DNA of 64,000 bases from Mytilisepta virgata (lineage: Eukaryota; Mollusca; Bivalvia; Mytilida; Mytilidae): the NCBI GenBank assembly GCA_028015205.1, contig CM051510.1, forward strand, positions 30,628,580 through 30,692,579, in the 5' to 3' direction. The notes below the pieces were generated by a model. That model saw only the letters and a list, made by a program, of their open reading frames with translations, was not told the origin of the DNA and ran no database searches. Position 1 is the stretch's first letter; the number at the start of each line of letters is the position of its first letter. Positions 12,253-24,009 of the stretch are shown one piece after another. The position numbers and the translations under genes are program-made.

Positions 12253-12272
12253 CCCCCCCCCCCCCCCCCCCC
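12253..12272. repeat. 20-base poly-C run
   Basis: Uninterrupted C homopolymer. The opposite strand is a G run able to form quadruplex structures. Confidence 0.95.
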
Positions 12273-12589
12273 TTGAGAAGTGTGTGTTTGTAGTGTGTAC
12301 TTATCTCGTCTTCATCTCAGTGCGTGTTTGCTTATAACACATTATCCTGTTAGTCTTATACTGTAACAGTAATAGTCCATCACACATAAAATGTCACACT
12401 CCTGACATTTTCAGGATTATTCTAAATAGCATTTAATTGATGAATCGAAAGTTTTAGAGATATTTTCTGCCTTAAATCATATACTAGTAACCATGATTTG
12501 TTGTATAGCATATATAAAGTACATATAATGAATGATAATGCAGCTTCAAATAGTATTATGGGAAAATCTTTATTTTTTTTCAATTTCTT

Positions 12590-13110
12590 AATATCAAAAT
12601 TGATCGAGTATTTTGTGAAAACTTGTGGTTAAAATTTCATAATTTTTTGTCATATAACACACATATATGATATTTGTTTTAACAGTTTTTTGTAAGAATT
12701 AAACGACAGAATTTTTTTACAGCAGTGTTTGAATATTTAATGAGGCAAATGAAAATGAACGAAATTCCTAACATGTCTGGTACTTTTTACCTTTGAATTT
12801 GCGTATAAAGAATGAATTTTACCATCATATTTCATTTTTGATTGCGACTATATCCCTGTTCTTCAGTTCAACAATTGTAACTATTTTTTATCAAACATAT
12901 GTCCTATGAGAGCTAGTAATATTCATTAACTTGTGTCATCTCATGGAATGAAGGATACCCATTAAAATGCCCATTTTCAATGAACCCTGTGAAGGAAACG
13001 CGTGGTTGAATTTCAACAAAATTTTCTCAGGTGGTGTATTGAGACATATATAATGCATGACGAAAATATGAAAAAAATTAAGCGAGTGGAAAATTTTGGC
13101 CTAACCCAGG
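12590..13110 (+). repeat. Interspersed repeat family B, copy 1
   Basis: Matches 53990-54515 in inverted orientation over almost its whole length. Shared landmarks are ATTGATCGAGTATTTTGTGA, GTCTGGTACTTTTTACCTTT, TTCTTCAGTTCAACAATTGT and AACGCGTGGTTGAATTTCAA. A third, partial copy lies inverted at about 14630-14715. No open frame is conserved between copies. Confidence 0.8.
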
Positions 13111-14715
13111 CATCATGCATTATATAAGGGTCATTTTCAAAAAATGTGCATTTTTAACATTGCAAAATTGAGAAAAAAACAATTTGCTTGAATCATCATA
13201 TTTATTAAACTTGCAAAATATATGATACTTCTTGAACAAAATACTCAAATATGCAATCTTAATGACATAAGATAAAAATATTATTGACACATTTTCGACT
13301 GATGGTGCAAAATTTTGTCTATCCTGTTACCACATTTGTGAGAATTTTTTTTACTATCAACAGGAAAAATGTGAAAAACGTATTGATTATTTCTCAAAGG
13401 TAGGTTAGTGATGCTTCAGAAAACAATAACACAATATTTAATTTCTTTGCATTAACGGGATAAAAATATCAAAAAAATAGATTTTTAAATGCTGCAAAAA
13501 TTGCTACAATCAACGCAAAACCAACTGAAGCACTTCCTTATATTCGGCTTATATTGGACTTTTGAATCAATCCATCACTTAGTTCTTTGATTACATGTAA
13601 TTTTAGTAAAACGCTATTTTCTATGGTAACAGGAACGGACATCGAAGGTTTACATATACATATTTATCTATCCTGTTACCAAGTTAGGGTAACAGGGCAG
13701 ACAGTAAAAGGATAGACAAAATTATATGTTTATTAATTCTATTGCAAAACAACAGCTCCCCTTGCATAGTTGTTTGTTTTTTCTTAAAGATATGTAGACT
13801 ATCAAATGTTTCATTTCATTTTCAAATATTTCATAATGTCTACAGATACATAGTTGTTTATTCTTATACTTAATCTGTCTATCCTGTTACTTTATTGAAG
13901 GTAACAGGGCAGACAGTAACAGGATGGACAAAATTATATGTTTATTGATTATATTTCGAAATAACAGCTCCCCTTACATCGGTGTATGGTTTTTTCAGTT
14001 AGCGTTCTTTGTTTCCAAACAGTTAGTGACCCTTTTGAGAACGATGAGTGTAGTAATGTATAAATTTGTTGGTAACATGATAGACATTTTAAAAGGGTAC
14101 GCTATCAGTTTGACTTACTTTTATGGGTATAACTTCGCTTCTGTTTCTTCTAACGTTCTATTGTTTTGGTTGTAATTTGGAAAACTTATGTTCTTTTGAT
14201 TTCATCATAGAAGATATTCGTATTTGCAGGCAACAATTATTGCTCTGCAAATTTTGCACCGGTAACAGGACAGACATGCATTCCATGGACGCCAGCATAA
14301 TTTAATTTTTTATGAGCATATATATAAATATCTTCAAGACTTTACTTTCTTGTTAAAATTCAATTATATGCTATTCAAAAAATAATTTTGCCGATTTGAA
14401 AACATACAAAAAATCATTGAAAAATAATGTGCAAACATGGTTCTCTCAGTCCGGACACTAGCAAATTGCTCAATATTGAGCTTCAAAATCAATTTTTTTT
14501 TTGATTGCAAGGAGAAAATCGTTCTCATTGTAGATGTGCCGATTTGAAAAAATTGCGAACTTTTGGTTAAACACAAAAAAATAATGCCATTATGTCTGAA
14601 TATTTTTTTAACATAGGTGGACAGGAAAATGGACTTTTTTTGAAAATGACCCATATATGTCTCAATACACCACCTGAGAAAATTTTGTTGAAATTCAACC
14701 ACGCGTTTCCTTAAC
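13000..14715. repeat. Inverted-repeat-bounded block with internal ~209-bp tandem units
   Basis: The left arm (about 13000-13155) and the right arm (about 14630-14715) are inverted copies sharing the CACCTGAGAAAATTTTGTTG block and a TTGAAAATGACCC block. Inside, a unit beginning CTATCCTGTTAC and running through TAACAGGGCAGACAGTAA and ACAAAATTATATGTTTATT occurs at 13668 and again at 13877, about 209 bp apart. A related GGTAACAGGACAGACATG occurs near 14262. Open frames inside overlap these repeats and do not look like genes. Confidence 0.65.
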
Positions 14716-14862
14716 AGGGATAATTTCAGTGTTAAAGCCTTTTTTGTTCTTTCAGTTTTCAGAGAAAAAAGCAATATTTCCGCCGAAGAGGCATCATTTG
14801 ATGACTTACAGTGTATTCAGAAAACTGAAATTAAATAAATCACAAGAAGAGATATGTTGACA

Positions 14863-16160
14863 CAAACTAGAGGCTCCTATGAGTCTGTATCGCTCACCTG
14901 GTTTACAAATAGCCCAAACAATCTCATTTAAAGACTAGCCTGTCTATTTTGCCCTTTGAAGATGATATGGTAAATCTTTGTAGAAGAGCTCAAACACATC
15001 GTTTGTACCGATTAACAAAGCTTTGGATTTGTTCAATTTGGAAACAAAAATTGCCGATGGCAATGTTTTAGCCATATCAAGAAGAATTGAGGACACTTTG
15101 TGGAGGACTTCACAACAATCATGTGTACCAAGTTACAAATCATTTGCACTTATAGTTTCAGGACAGAAGATTTTTAAAGTTTCAGTTAATCAGTAACAAG
15201 AATTGCCCATGGCAACCATGATTTTTGCCGGATCAAGTCAAAAAGAGGGATCTTGGTAGAAGATCTAAAAAAAATCACTTGAAACTACAAGTTACAAATC
15301 ATTTGCACTTGTAGTTTCAAAGGAGATGATTTTTCACATTACAGCCAATCAGAAACAAGAACTGCCCATGGCGACTATGTTTTTCGACCAATCAAGATAA
15401 AATGAGGACTATTTGTAGAGGACTTCATTAACATCATTTGTACCAAGTTACAAATCAGTTGCACTTGTGGTTTCAGAGGAGAGGATTTTTAAAGTTTCAA
15501 CCAACCAGCAACAAGAATTGCCCATGCAAGCCATGTTTTTTCCGGATCAAGTTGAAACTAGAATACTGACAATGTCAGAAAGAGCCCCGCCGGCTTGTGT
15601 GATTGAACTCATGGGAATCAAAAACGCTTCAAAATCTATATATTTCCCAAACAGTGTTTTCCGATTTTCCTAAAAATCAAAAGGGACCTTCCTCTGATCA
15701 TGTCCAACACTGTGTATAAAATTCATGAAAATCTGTGAAGGCAATCTGAAGTTATATAATTCTCAAAATATGTTTTTCCCAAAAATTGTTGTCCGATTTT
15801 CCTCAAAACCGATAGGGGCCTTCCTTTGGTCAAGTCCAATATTGTGCGTAAAAATAATAAAAATCCGTGAAGGCAATGTTAAGTTATCGTACATGTACGA
15901 CAAAGGAGATGCTGACGGACAGATGGACGGACAGACTGATTACTATAGGGCGGCCGCAATTTCATGACGGGCCCTAATGGTGAATCTTTGTATAAGACTT
16001 CACAAACATCCATTGTATCATGTTACAAATGATTTGCACTTGTAGTTTCAGAGGAGATGATTTTTCAAATTTCAGCCAATCAGAAAAAAGAATTGCCCAT
16101 GGCAGCCATGTTTTTGCCGATCAAGACGAAATGAGGAATCTTTGTACAGGAACTCACAAA
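14863..16160 (+). repeat. GCTCACCTGG repeat family, block 2 (left part)
   Basis: Starts with AGAGGCTCCTATGAGTC and GTATCGCTCACCTGG at about 14870-14900. It contains at least five modules with TTTCAGAGGAGATGATTTTT-type lines, each preceded by an AGTTACAAATCATTTGCACT line. A LINE fragment interrupts it at 16161-17362, and the repeat resumes at 17363. Confidence 0.8.
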
Positions 16161-17362
16161 CATCATTTGGTTCAACTTACTTGGGTATACTTTTTTCTAG
16201 AACTGGGTCATTTAAATCATGTAAAAATATATATTTCAGAGAAAGCCACGAAAGCCATGTATGAAGTTATTAAAACAGGCCGGAAACATAATTTATCTAT
16301 ACGTTGTCAATTAGATTTATTCGATAAACTCGTTAAACCCGTACTGTTATATGGGTGCGAAGTTTGGGGATATGGTAATAAAGATATACTTGAAAAGATT
16401 CACTTGTTTTGTAAGCTGTTGTTACGCCTGAAAACTTCAACGCCTAATAGCATGATCTACGGGGAATTGGGTCGCTACCCAATTGAATTAGATATTAAGT
16501 TACAAATGGTATCTTTTTGGGGAAAGATTCTAACTGGCAAAAATTCGAAATTATCATCAGTATCATACAAGCTCCTTTAAATTTGGCAATCACATCAAAC
16601 CTGAATTCAGATTGGTTAAAATATGTTGAAAGTATTTTAAATGAGTGTGGGGTTTCATACATATGGAGAAACCAATATTTTACCAATCATACATGGCTTA
16701 ACTTGACAATAAAAATTCGTCTCAAAAATCAGTTTATACAAACATGGAATGCAAATATACAAAACGGTCCGAAAACTTTAAACTATCGATTATTTAAAGA
16801 TACTTTTGAATTTGAAAATTACTTTAATATACTTGACAATAGAGATATATTTACACTTTGCAAATTTAGGTTGGTAACTCATAAATTACCCATTGAAACT
16901 GGGCGTTGGAATAATGTAAGTCGTGAAGATAGAAAATGTGATTTATGTTCTTCAAATGATCGTGGAGATGAATTCCATTATTTACTGAAATGTAAATTTT
17001 TAGATCGTGGAGATGAATTCCATTATTTACGGAAATGTAAATTTTTAGATAATTCTAGAAAAGATTATATCGATAGAAAATATTACAAAATTTACATATA
17101 TTCTCAAAATGAAAGGTCTTATGTCTGGTAATAAAAAGTCAACTTTAAGAAAATTATGCTGTTTTATACGTTTAATTAATACCAGTGTTTGCACCCAGGC
17201 TAATTTTCTGACAGTATTCATAAAATGTCTGTGTTGTAAATATGTTACTGATATTGTTTTATCTGTTTTCTCTTACTTTTATTGTATTATATTGTTATAT
17301 TTATGTATCTGTATACCATTGTTACTTCATAGGTTATCAGAATAAAGATATATATATATATA
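16161..17362 (+). pseudogene. 5'-truncated LINE fragment inserted into a repeat block
   Basis: The plus strand reads through a YLGILFSRTG block, then KPVLLYGCEVWGYGN, and after a frame change CKFRLVTHKLPIETGRWNN and a zinc-knuckle CDLCSS...DEFHYLLKC. This is the post-RT and C-terminal part of a non-LTR retrotransposon ORF2. At least two frameshifts are needed. A 45-bp segment coding the HFYLLKC-side half of the knuckle (DRGDEFHYLLKCKFL) is tandemly duplicated in frame at about 16959-17049. A 3' untranslated part ends AATAAAGATATATATATATATA near 17362, after which the interrupted host repeat continues. The host copy lost about 10 bp at the junction, so no clean target duplication is visible. 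Confidence 0.8.
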
Positions 17363-17934
17363 CAAATCATTTGCACTTGTAGTTCCAGAGGAGATGATTT
17401 TTACAATTTCAGCAAATCAGAAACAAGAATTGCCCATGACAGCCATGTGTTTTGCCGGATCAAGTTGAAATGAGGAATCTTTGTAGAAGACCTCACAAAC
17501 ATCCATTGTATCCAGTTACAAATCATTTGCACTCGTAGTTTCAGAGGAGATGATTTTTCAAATTTCAGCCAATCAGAAACAAGAATGGCCCATGGCAGTA
17601 ATGTTTTTCCCCCGATCGATACGAAATGAGGAACATTTTTACAGGACCTCACAAATATCATTTGTATTAACTTACAAATCATTTGTTCTTATAGTTTCAG
17701 AGGAGATGATTTTTTAAGGTTCAACCAATCAGAAACAAGAATTGCCCATGGCGGCCATGTTATTCGTCCAATCAAAATGAAATGACGATTTTTCGTACAG
17801 GACCTTTAGTACATCATCCCTGAAAAGTTTGGTTCCAATTGGCCTAGTAGTTTCAGAGGAGATGACCAAAATCTGAAATGTTAACGACAAAGTGATTGCA
17901 ATAGCTCACATGGCTTTTCCAGATGAGCTAAAAA

Positions 17935-17937
<3 letters not shown>
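17363..17937 (+). repeat. GCTCACCTGG repeat family, block 2 (right part)
   Basis: Continuation of the block interrupted by the LINE fragment. It has three or four modules and ends with AAAGTGATTGCAATAGCTCA, a GGCTTTTCC turn and GATGAGCTAAAAA, the degraded terminal hairpin of the family. Confidence 0.75.

Positions 17938-17993
<56 letters not shown>
17938..17993. repeat. (TA)n microsatellite
   Basis: About 28 uninterrupted TA units directly abutting the 3' end of the repeat block. Confidence 0.95.
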
Positions 17994-17996
<3 letters not shown>

Positions 17997-18551
17997 CTGA
18001 AGTTTATTGATGTTCTACATCATAAGCAATTGGCAAATAACACGAATATGACTTTATATTATGTAAAAACAATACACTGTGCAGTCCAAGACATAAATGC
18101 ATTTTATTTATAGAGAAATTTTAAAAGTTGTCTTTTTTTTGAAGTTCTATTCTATTCTTCTCCCTCAAGCCATGTAAATTATATCTTATGTAATAGAATT
18201 AACCACACGTTTTCCCGACTTTTTTTATCAAATTCAAATTAAATTCAAAATTTTATTGTCTTAAAATCATAAGTGATTTGTGACCAAAACAAATAAAAAC
18301 AAAAATTAAAAAATATTGTTATGAGTCCTCTTTTTCTTTTACATTGTGAAAAATACTCAACTTAAAGGGCCATATTTTACCAAAAAGTTTCAAATATAAT
18401 CGATGATCCTACAAAATTTGAAAAAAATTAAAATAATATAAACTTTTTATTAAATAACAATTCATATACCATCTTAAGACTGACTTCCTCTTTCATTTCA
18501 GAGAGTTTGAACCTGCGTAAAGCTATAGAATTGTCAATATGTCCTCAGTTC
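17994..18551. other. AT-rich stretch, no gene seen
   Basis: No supportable frame, repeat boundary or RNA gene. Confidence 0.4.
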
Positions 18552-18825
18552 ATAGTCATTGTTTATAATATTACATATTAATATAGTCATTGTTTATAAT
18601 ATTACATATTAATATAGTCATTGTTTATATTAATGTTTATTAATGCAACTCAAGACTATTACAGTCATGGCATACAGTACAATACATTATATAACAATGA
18701 CATACATATATTCATAAATTGACATAAAGAACATGGAACAAACAATCAAATGACATAATAAGTAAATAAACATTTTATATTAATTACTGGAACAATACCA
18801 TAGAAAGTGTTGACAATTATCAAAA

Positions 18826-21800
18826 CTAACTAGGGTCTCCCTTCCTCAGTTCTAATGACCGATCTATAAAAGAGACAACAGTCCCAATTTCTTCAGGTGT
18901 TGACGGGTTTAAAATTTTTATTAGTTTTTCATTATTGTTAAGCAGTATAAAATTTGGATACCAATCTAAAAGCTTTTTAAGTAATTTATCTCTTTCCTTT
19001 TTGTTAATTGTACAATTTAAAAAGAAATGTTGCTCATCATCTATAGCGTTACAGGTTTCACATAGTCTCAAATGCCTGGGAATTTTTAAATATCTCCCAG
19101 TTTCAATCAATAATTTATGATCACTAATTCTAAATTTGGTTATACTTTGACGTACTTTTTTATTTGGATGTTTTAAGTAAAACTCCATTTGATTTTTCGT
19201 TACTTTAATACTTTTATATAAGAATAACTTATTGTCTTCGGTTAAATTTTCTATTTTACTGATAGTTATTTTTTTATAATATTCATTCACATTGTTTTTA
19301 ATTATTTTTTTAACATGACCTAATTTTTTAATTGGATCCCAATTTGCTAACTGATCTTTTTGTATATTAGTTTCTTCCAAAATATTTTTTGCAAAAGTGT
19401 AAAGAATATGTTCCCTGATCATCTAGCTTTTCTGTTAGTTGAAAAGCTTCCTTTAGTATTGGGTTAATATTATTGCCATAAAGCCTAGCAAGATATGATA
19501 TAGCTTGTGTTTTTTATAAAAGATTCAACAGGTAGTCTATCAAGTTCAGAATTGAATGAGTGTATCAAATATATTGCATGAAACTTTCACAGGAATTTGA
19601 CTTAAGTCTGATGTGTACCCCTTCACAGTAAAGAGTACTTTTCGGGCCTTATTTGTCATATCTACAGTGCTGTTTGCCAGACTACCATTGCTATTAATTA
19701 AGCATCCCAGATATCTAAATTCCTTTACATTCTGAATAGGAATATTTTATACTCTGTGAATGAAGTTGGTATATTTACAGGTTTATTCTGAAAAATCATA
19801 GTTTTAGTTTTATTGGCATTCACAGTTAATTGCCATTTATCACAATATTCTGAGAGATTTTTTAAACTATTTTGCAGGCCTTCTTTACTCTCTGATAGAA
19901 TAATAAGGTCATCTGCAAACAGTAAGCTTCCAATTTTTGAATTTAATAATGTTAAAGGTTCGCGAGCAGCATTAGCAAATATGTCACTTAAGTCATTAAT
20001 AAAAATGTTAAATAAAGTGGGACTAATAGAATCTCCTTGTCTCACTCCTTTATCTATTTTGAATGGACTTGAAATAAAGTTTTGGTGTTTTAAAGAGCCT
20101 AAGGTATTCCTAAACTGATTTTTAATTATATTATACATATTTTGACCAATTCCTTAGTTTTTAAGCTTAAAAAGAAGGCCATTTCTCCAAAGGGAGTCAA
20201 AGGCCTTTTGTAAGTCTACAAAACATACATAAAACTTTTTTTTATTTTTATGAATATATTTATTTATTAGAGATTTAAGAATAAAAAGACTGTCAGAAGT
20301 CCTATGGTTACCTCTGAATCCAAATTGAGAATTATTATATTTGTTTTTCATAAATGTTGTGAGCCTAGCATTAAGAATAGCACTAAAAACTTTTGAGAGG
20401 CAACTCATCAATGAGATACCTCTATAGTTATTTAGATTCAATTTATCTCCAGATTTATGTAGAGCTATAATGTAGGATTCTTCCCATTTTTGGGGATAAT
20501 ATCCTGATTTTAAAATTATATTAAAAAGTTTGGTTAGAGATTTAAGCGTGACATCTTTGCTGTATTTTAGTATTTCATTTATTATCTTATCAGGTCCACT
20601 AGTTTTGCCGGATTTTAATTTTTGGAGGATAATTTTAACCTCTTCACAAGTTATAGGTTTATCAGTGTCCTCATTCCATTTTATGTTGTTTTCACCATTT
20701 TCTATTTTATTTTCAACATATTTTTGGAATAATTTATTACTTGTACCACAATTTCCTTGATTTTTAAAGTGGTTTTCAAGAGGAGTCAATTCTTTAAATA
20801 TTTCCTCTTCAGTGTCTTTCTTATGTGTTACATCATTTTTCATATCTTTTAATATAGACCAATATTCCTGTTTATCATGAGTAAATGAGCCTTCAAGTTT
20901 TTTATACAAATTTTGTTTATATTGAGCCTTTTTGAATTTTGATGCCCTCTTTAGTTGCTTTAAAAGTGTGTGGTACCTTGTTCTATATTCTTCATTATAT
21001 GGTTTGATTTTCATACTTTTTCCTATAAAATTAATTTGTTGTTTCAACTCTAAAATAGAATTATCTGACCATTTTTGTTTTTGTTTTATTTTCTTAGTTT
21101 TTCTCTTTTTCTTTATTTTACAAGAATAATCAGACATTCTATAAAAAATATTTGTTAATTTATTAGTTGCCGCGTCAACACCTTTTTGATCATCTGGGAA
21201 ATTTTTCAGCTCAAAATCAACAAGATCTTCTATTACTTGTTTATTTGATATAAAGTCACTTAACTTGATTTTAGATTTTTCTTGGTCCCAATAATAGGAA
21301 AAAGTCGAAGACCATCTTTTATCTGAGAATATATCTTCATTTGTTTGTGAACTAAAGTTACATTTCAAAGAACATTCTATTCGTGTATGGTCTGATAAAT
21401 AATTTAGATCATCTGTTTTAAAATGACGAACTGAGGAAAGGAGATCTTCACTTACAATGGCATAGTCTACAACACTACTACCATTTGCAGTAAAACATGT
21501 AAAATTTCCCAAGATATCTCCTATATATCTGCCGTTCAAAATCCTAAGTCTGGAGGAAACGCATAATTCCAAAAGATGCTCTCCCTGTAAATTTGAAACT
21601 TTATCAGCACTATTTCTTTTAGAGCACTGATCTATTCTATAATTTTCTGGTAATAAATCATTATCGTGAAAGCGATTTAAATCTACAGAATCATTTTCAA
21701 TGTAATCTAGCTTTGAGTCAGTTCTGGAGTTAAAATCGCCAATCAGGACAATTTTTCCTTTGTTACTGAAGTTATTTATTTCATTTTCAAGATGTAAGTA

Positions 21801-22200
21801 ATCTTCATTATAGTGATTGGATGTAACCGGTGGAATGTACACAGCACATACATATATGTCATCTGGGATACCAAAATATTGCTTTTTTAATGTGAACCAT
21901 AGTCGGTTTTCTGAGTCTGAACCCTTTTCAATAAATTCTAATCCCATACTTAGATATTTTTTATAATATACAATGATACCCCCACTATGCCTTCTCGATT
22001 TTTTCTTTTTTTTTACGAGATTTACTGTGTTTACAATAGCCAGGAATATGTGTATCTTTTGTCTCACCAGTCCAAGTTTCTAGTAGAATGTTTATATCAC
22101 TTTTGACCTTTTCTAAAAATAAATCATCTTTGTGTTTTTCCCCCAGACCATGGATATTCCAGGCAGATATACTTATTTGCTTTTTGTGCTTAGGCTTAAT
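18826..22200 (-). pseudogene. LINE ORF2: AP endonuclease, reverse transcriptase, C-terminal zinc knuckle
   Basis: The endonuclease begins near 22180 with SAWNIHGLGEK and LLETWTGE. After a frameshift in an A-rich run near 22010 it shows GDFNSRT, SVVDYAIVS and a terminal SDH, as in AP-type endonucleases. The RT follows with GKTSGPDKIINEIL, NNYRGISLMSCLSKVF, QFGFRGNHRTSD, VDLQKAFDSL, GVRQGDSISPTLFNIFINDL, the active-site FADD and WQLTVNANKTKTM. An in-frame TAA at 20154-20156 interrupts the RT between the VDLQKAFD and GVRQGDS blocks. A frameshift near 19745 precedes a KEFRYLGCLIN block. The last segment (19422-18826) carries HKLLIETGRYLKIP and a CETCNA...DEQHFFLNC knuckle. The protein would nick target DNA and prime reverse transcription; this copy cannot make it. 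Confidence 0.85.
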
Positions 22201-22489
22201 TCAGCAATGCTATATATAAATTTAGTTTTAATTTTAGTTTCCAAGAAACATTTACTAAATAGAAATTCAATTTTATCTTATATTTTCTATTTTTTTTCCA
22301 ATAACATAAAATGCTATTACAGTATCTAATAAAAGCAAATTTATTATAATTGACCACCTATAAGGTAGGGATTTCTAAATAGTTTTGATTAAGATTGTTA
22401 AACATAATTTAGAGTTTTAACCTTCATACATGTTACTAACATACTGAATAATAGTGCATGTCATACATACAAGAAACTTATTTCTTATT

Positions 22490-22965
22490 TCAAACAAACA
22501 ATATAACCTTTTTGAAATATTTTCATGGCAAAATTTATCATATTTATTCAATCTATGTACAATGTAGTATTCATATATACTTGAAACTTCTTTCTTTCTT
22601 TAATTAATTTTTTTTTAACAATATCTGAAACCTTTTTAAGATATTTTCATGCCTCAACATATTCATATACATGTAATACATGTATTTAATATATTTGAGA
22701 CTTTTTTCTTCTCAATCAAACAATATAACCTTTTTGAAATAATTTTAGGACAAAATTTATCATATTAATTTATGTAATATTCATACATTGAAACTTCTTT
22801 CTTTCTACGTTCAAACAATATAACCTTTTTGAAATACTAAATCTAACAAATATACATTTAACATATAACCTTTTTGAAATATTTTCATACACAATTTAAC
22901 AAATATACATGTATGAAATATCCAATTAGACAACATAACCATAAGTCCTTTTTGAACTTTTTTTC
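22490..22965. repeat. Short irregular tandem repeats between LINE ORF2 and ORF1
   Basis: The phrase ATAACCTTTTTGAAAT recurs about five times with flanking ATATTTTCAT and GAAACTTCTTTCTTTCT phrases, at irregular 50-110 bp spacing. It sits exactly between the two LINE reading frames, so it is probably part of the element's inter-ORF spacer. Confidence 0.65.
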
Positions 22966-23325
22966 AACAAAATTTAACATGAAATCTGACAATGATTTCA
23001 CTAATTACATGTTTTTCATTATGTATTCTAGCATACTAAAAATTTTGTCTTTGTTTGTAAAGCTATTTTGTGGCATGTGAGGAGTTGATTTTCTGTGATC
23101 ACCATTTTCATACATGTAGGAAGGGGTACTTTGTTTATAATGAAATTGATTTTCTCTATTGTTATAAAATGGAGATTGCCTTTGACTAGGTTCACTGTAT
23201 TGTTGTTGATACATGTATGTCTCTTGGTTGCCAGGTTTTTGGTTTCTATAACCCTGATCTACATTCACATATTGTGTTGTCTTTTTGTTTTGACTTTGTA
23301 ATTTACTGTGTGTGTAAATGTACCC

Positions 23326-23412
23326 CAATCTAATTAAAAACCGATCTCTCATCGCTCCCACGCGACATATCAGAAAACGGGAGCGATGAGAGATCGGTTT
23401 TTAATTAGATTG
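23326..23412. mobile_element. 87-bp foldback element with 34-bp arms and 9-bp target duplication
   Basis: The arms 23326-23359 and 23379-23412 are perfect inverted repeats, separated by a 19-base loop (ACGCGACATATCAGAAAAC). The direct repeat AATGTACCC lies immediately outside on both sides (23317-23325 and 23413-23421). It interrupts a LINE reading frame, which supports a true insertion. Nine-base duplication suggests a MULE-mobilised foldback element. Confidence 0.85.
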
Positions 23413-24003
23413 AATGTACCCTTGACTAGGTGTTTCATATACTTTCATACCCAAAATTGGGTTCAATATTTCTTTCAAACATTTTACATATTGACCCACC
23501 CCACTTGTACTGAGGTGTATACCATCATAAAAACAATTGCTCTTCATATTAAAGAATTCAACATAATCAATATTGCTATCTGAATAAAAATCTTTTAGTA
23601 AAATATTGAACATACATCTTTTTTCATTAAATTCAGCACTTTTTTGACCATTATTGTAGTAACTTGGAAGTAGCTCACACATTATAATTTTGGCACTTGG
23701 TAACACTTCTTTGGTTTTTCTAACAAGTAGTTCTATTTCTTTCATAACTTCATCTGGTGCTTTTGATTCTAAGTCATTTGATCCGACTTGAAATACAACA
23801 TTTTTAGCATGTATTTTCCCACTCTTAACGAAGTTTGTCGCACCATATACTGTTTTGTCATTAAGGGTTGTAACGATAAATTTTTTGTTCTTATATAGCT
23901 TGCCTCCTCTCAAGTCTTTGGTAATTGAGGTTCCAACGATCCAAATGTCTTTTTCCTGACCTTGTGGTGACCTATCAAGATTTTCGGAAACCTTTTTCAA
24001 ATT

Positions 24004-24009
24004 GTCTTG
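24004..24009. repeat. Left 6-bp target-site duplication of the Polinton-like element
   Basis: GTCTTG, identical to 29838-29843. On the coding (minus) strand it is CAAGAC, which forms two whole codons (Gln-Asp) of the LINE ORF1 on both sides of the insertion. Confidence 0.85.

Larger units (their letters stand above)
23005..24009 (-). pseudogene. LINE ORF1, SGNH esterase-like domain and C-terminal part
   Basis: From 24009 downward the frame shows the SGNH-hydrolase landmarks: block I as DIWIVGTSITKDL, block III as FQVGSNDL and block V as DGIHLSTSGV with the catalytic Asp/His pair. Block I reads GTS where GDS is usual, but the nucleophile Ser is kept. The domain ends near 23440. The frame is then interrupted by a 96-bp insertion (hairpin plus duplicated target) that adds a TAA at 23403-23401. 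It resumes unchanged in frame as GYIYTHSKLQSQNKK and runs to a stop at 23005 through a Gln/Asn/Tyr-rich tail. The 5' part of this ORF lies beyond the large insertion, at 29838-30198. Confidence 0.75.

Noticed and set aside
14364..14774. 136-codon minus-strand frame
   Set aside because: Falls inside the inverted family-B arm and its neighbour; low-complexity Lys/Phe/Leu content with no motif.
16162..17373. ATCATTTG direct repeat as a target duplication of the LINE fragment
   Set aside because: Uninterrupted copies of the host repeat contain both ATCATTTG sites naturally about 15 bp apart, so they are not evidence of duplication.
22480..22965. CRISPR-like spaced repeats
   Set aside because: Repeats are diverged and irregularly spaced in an animal LINE spacer; there are no cas genes, and no CRISPR array is expected in this genome.
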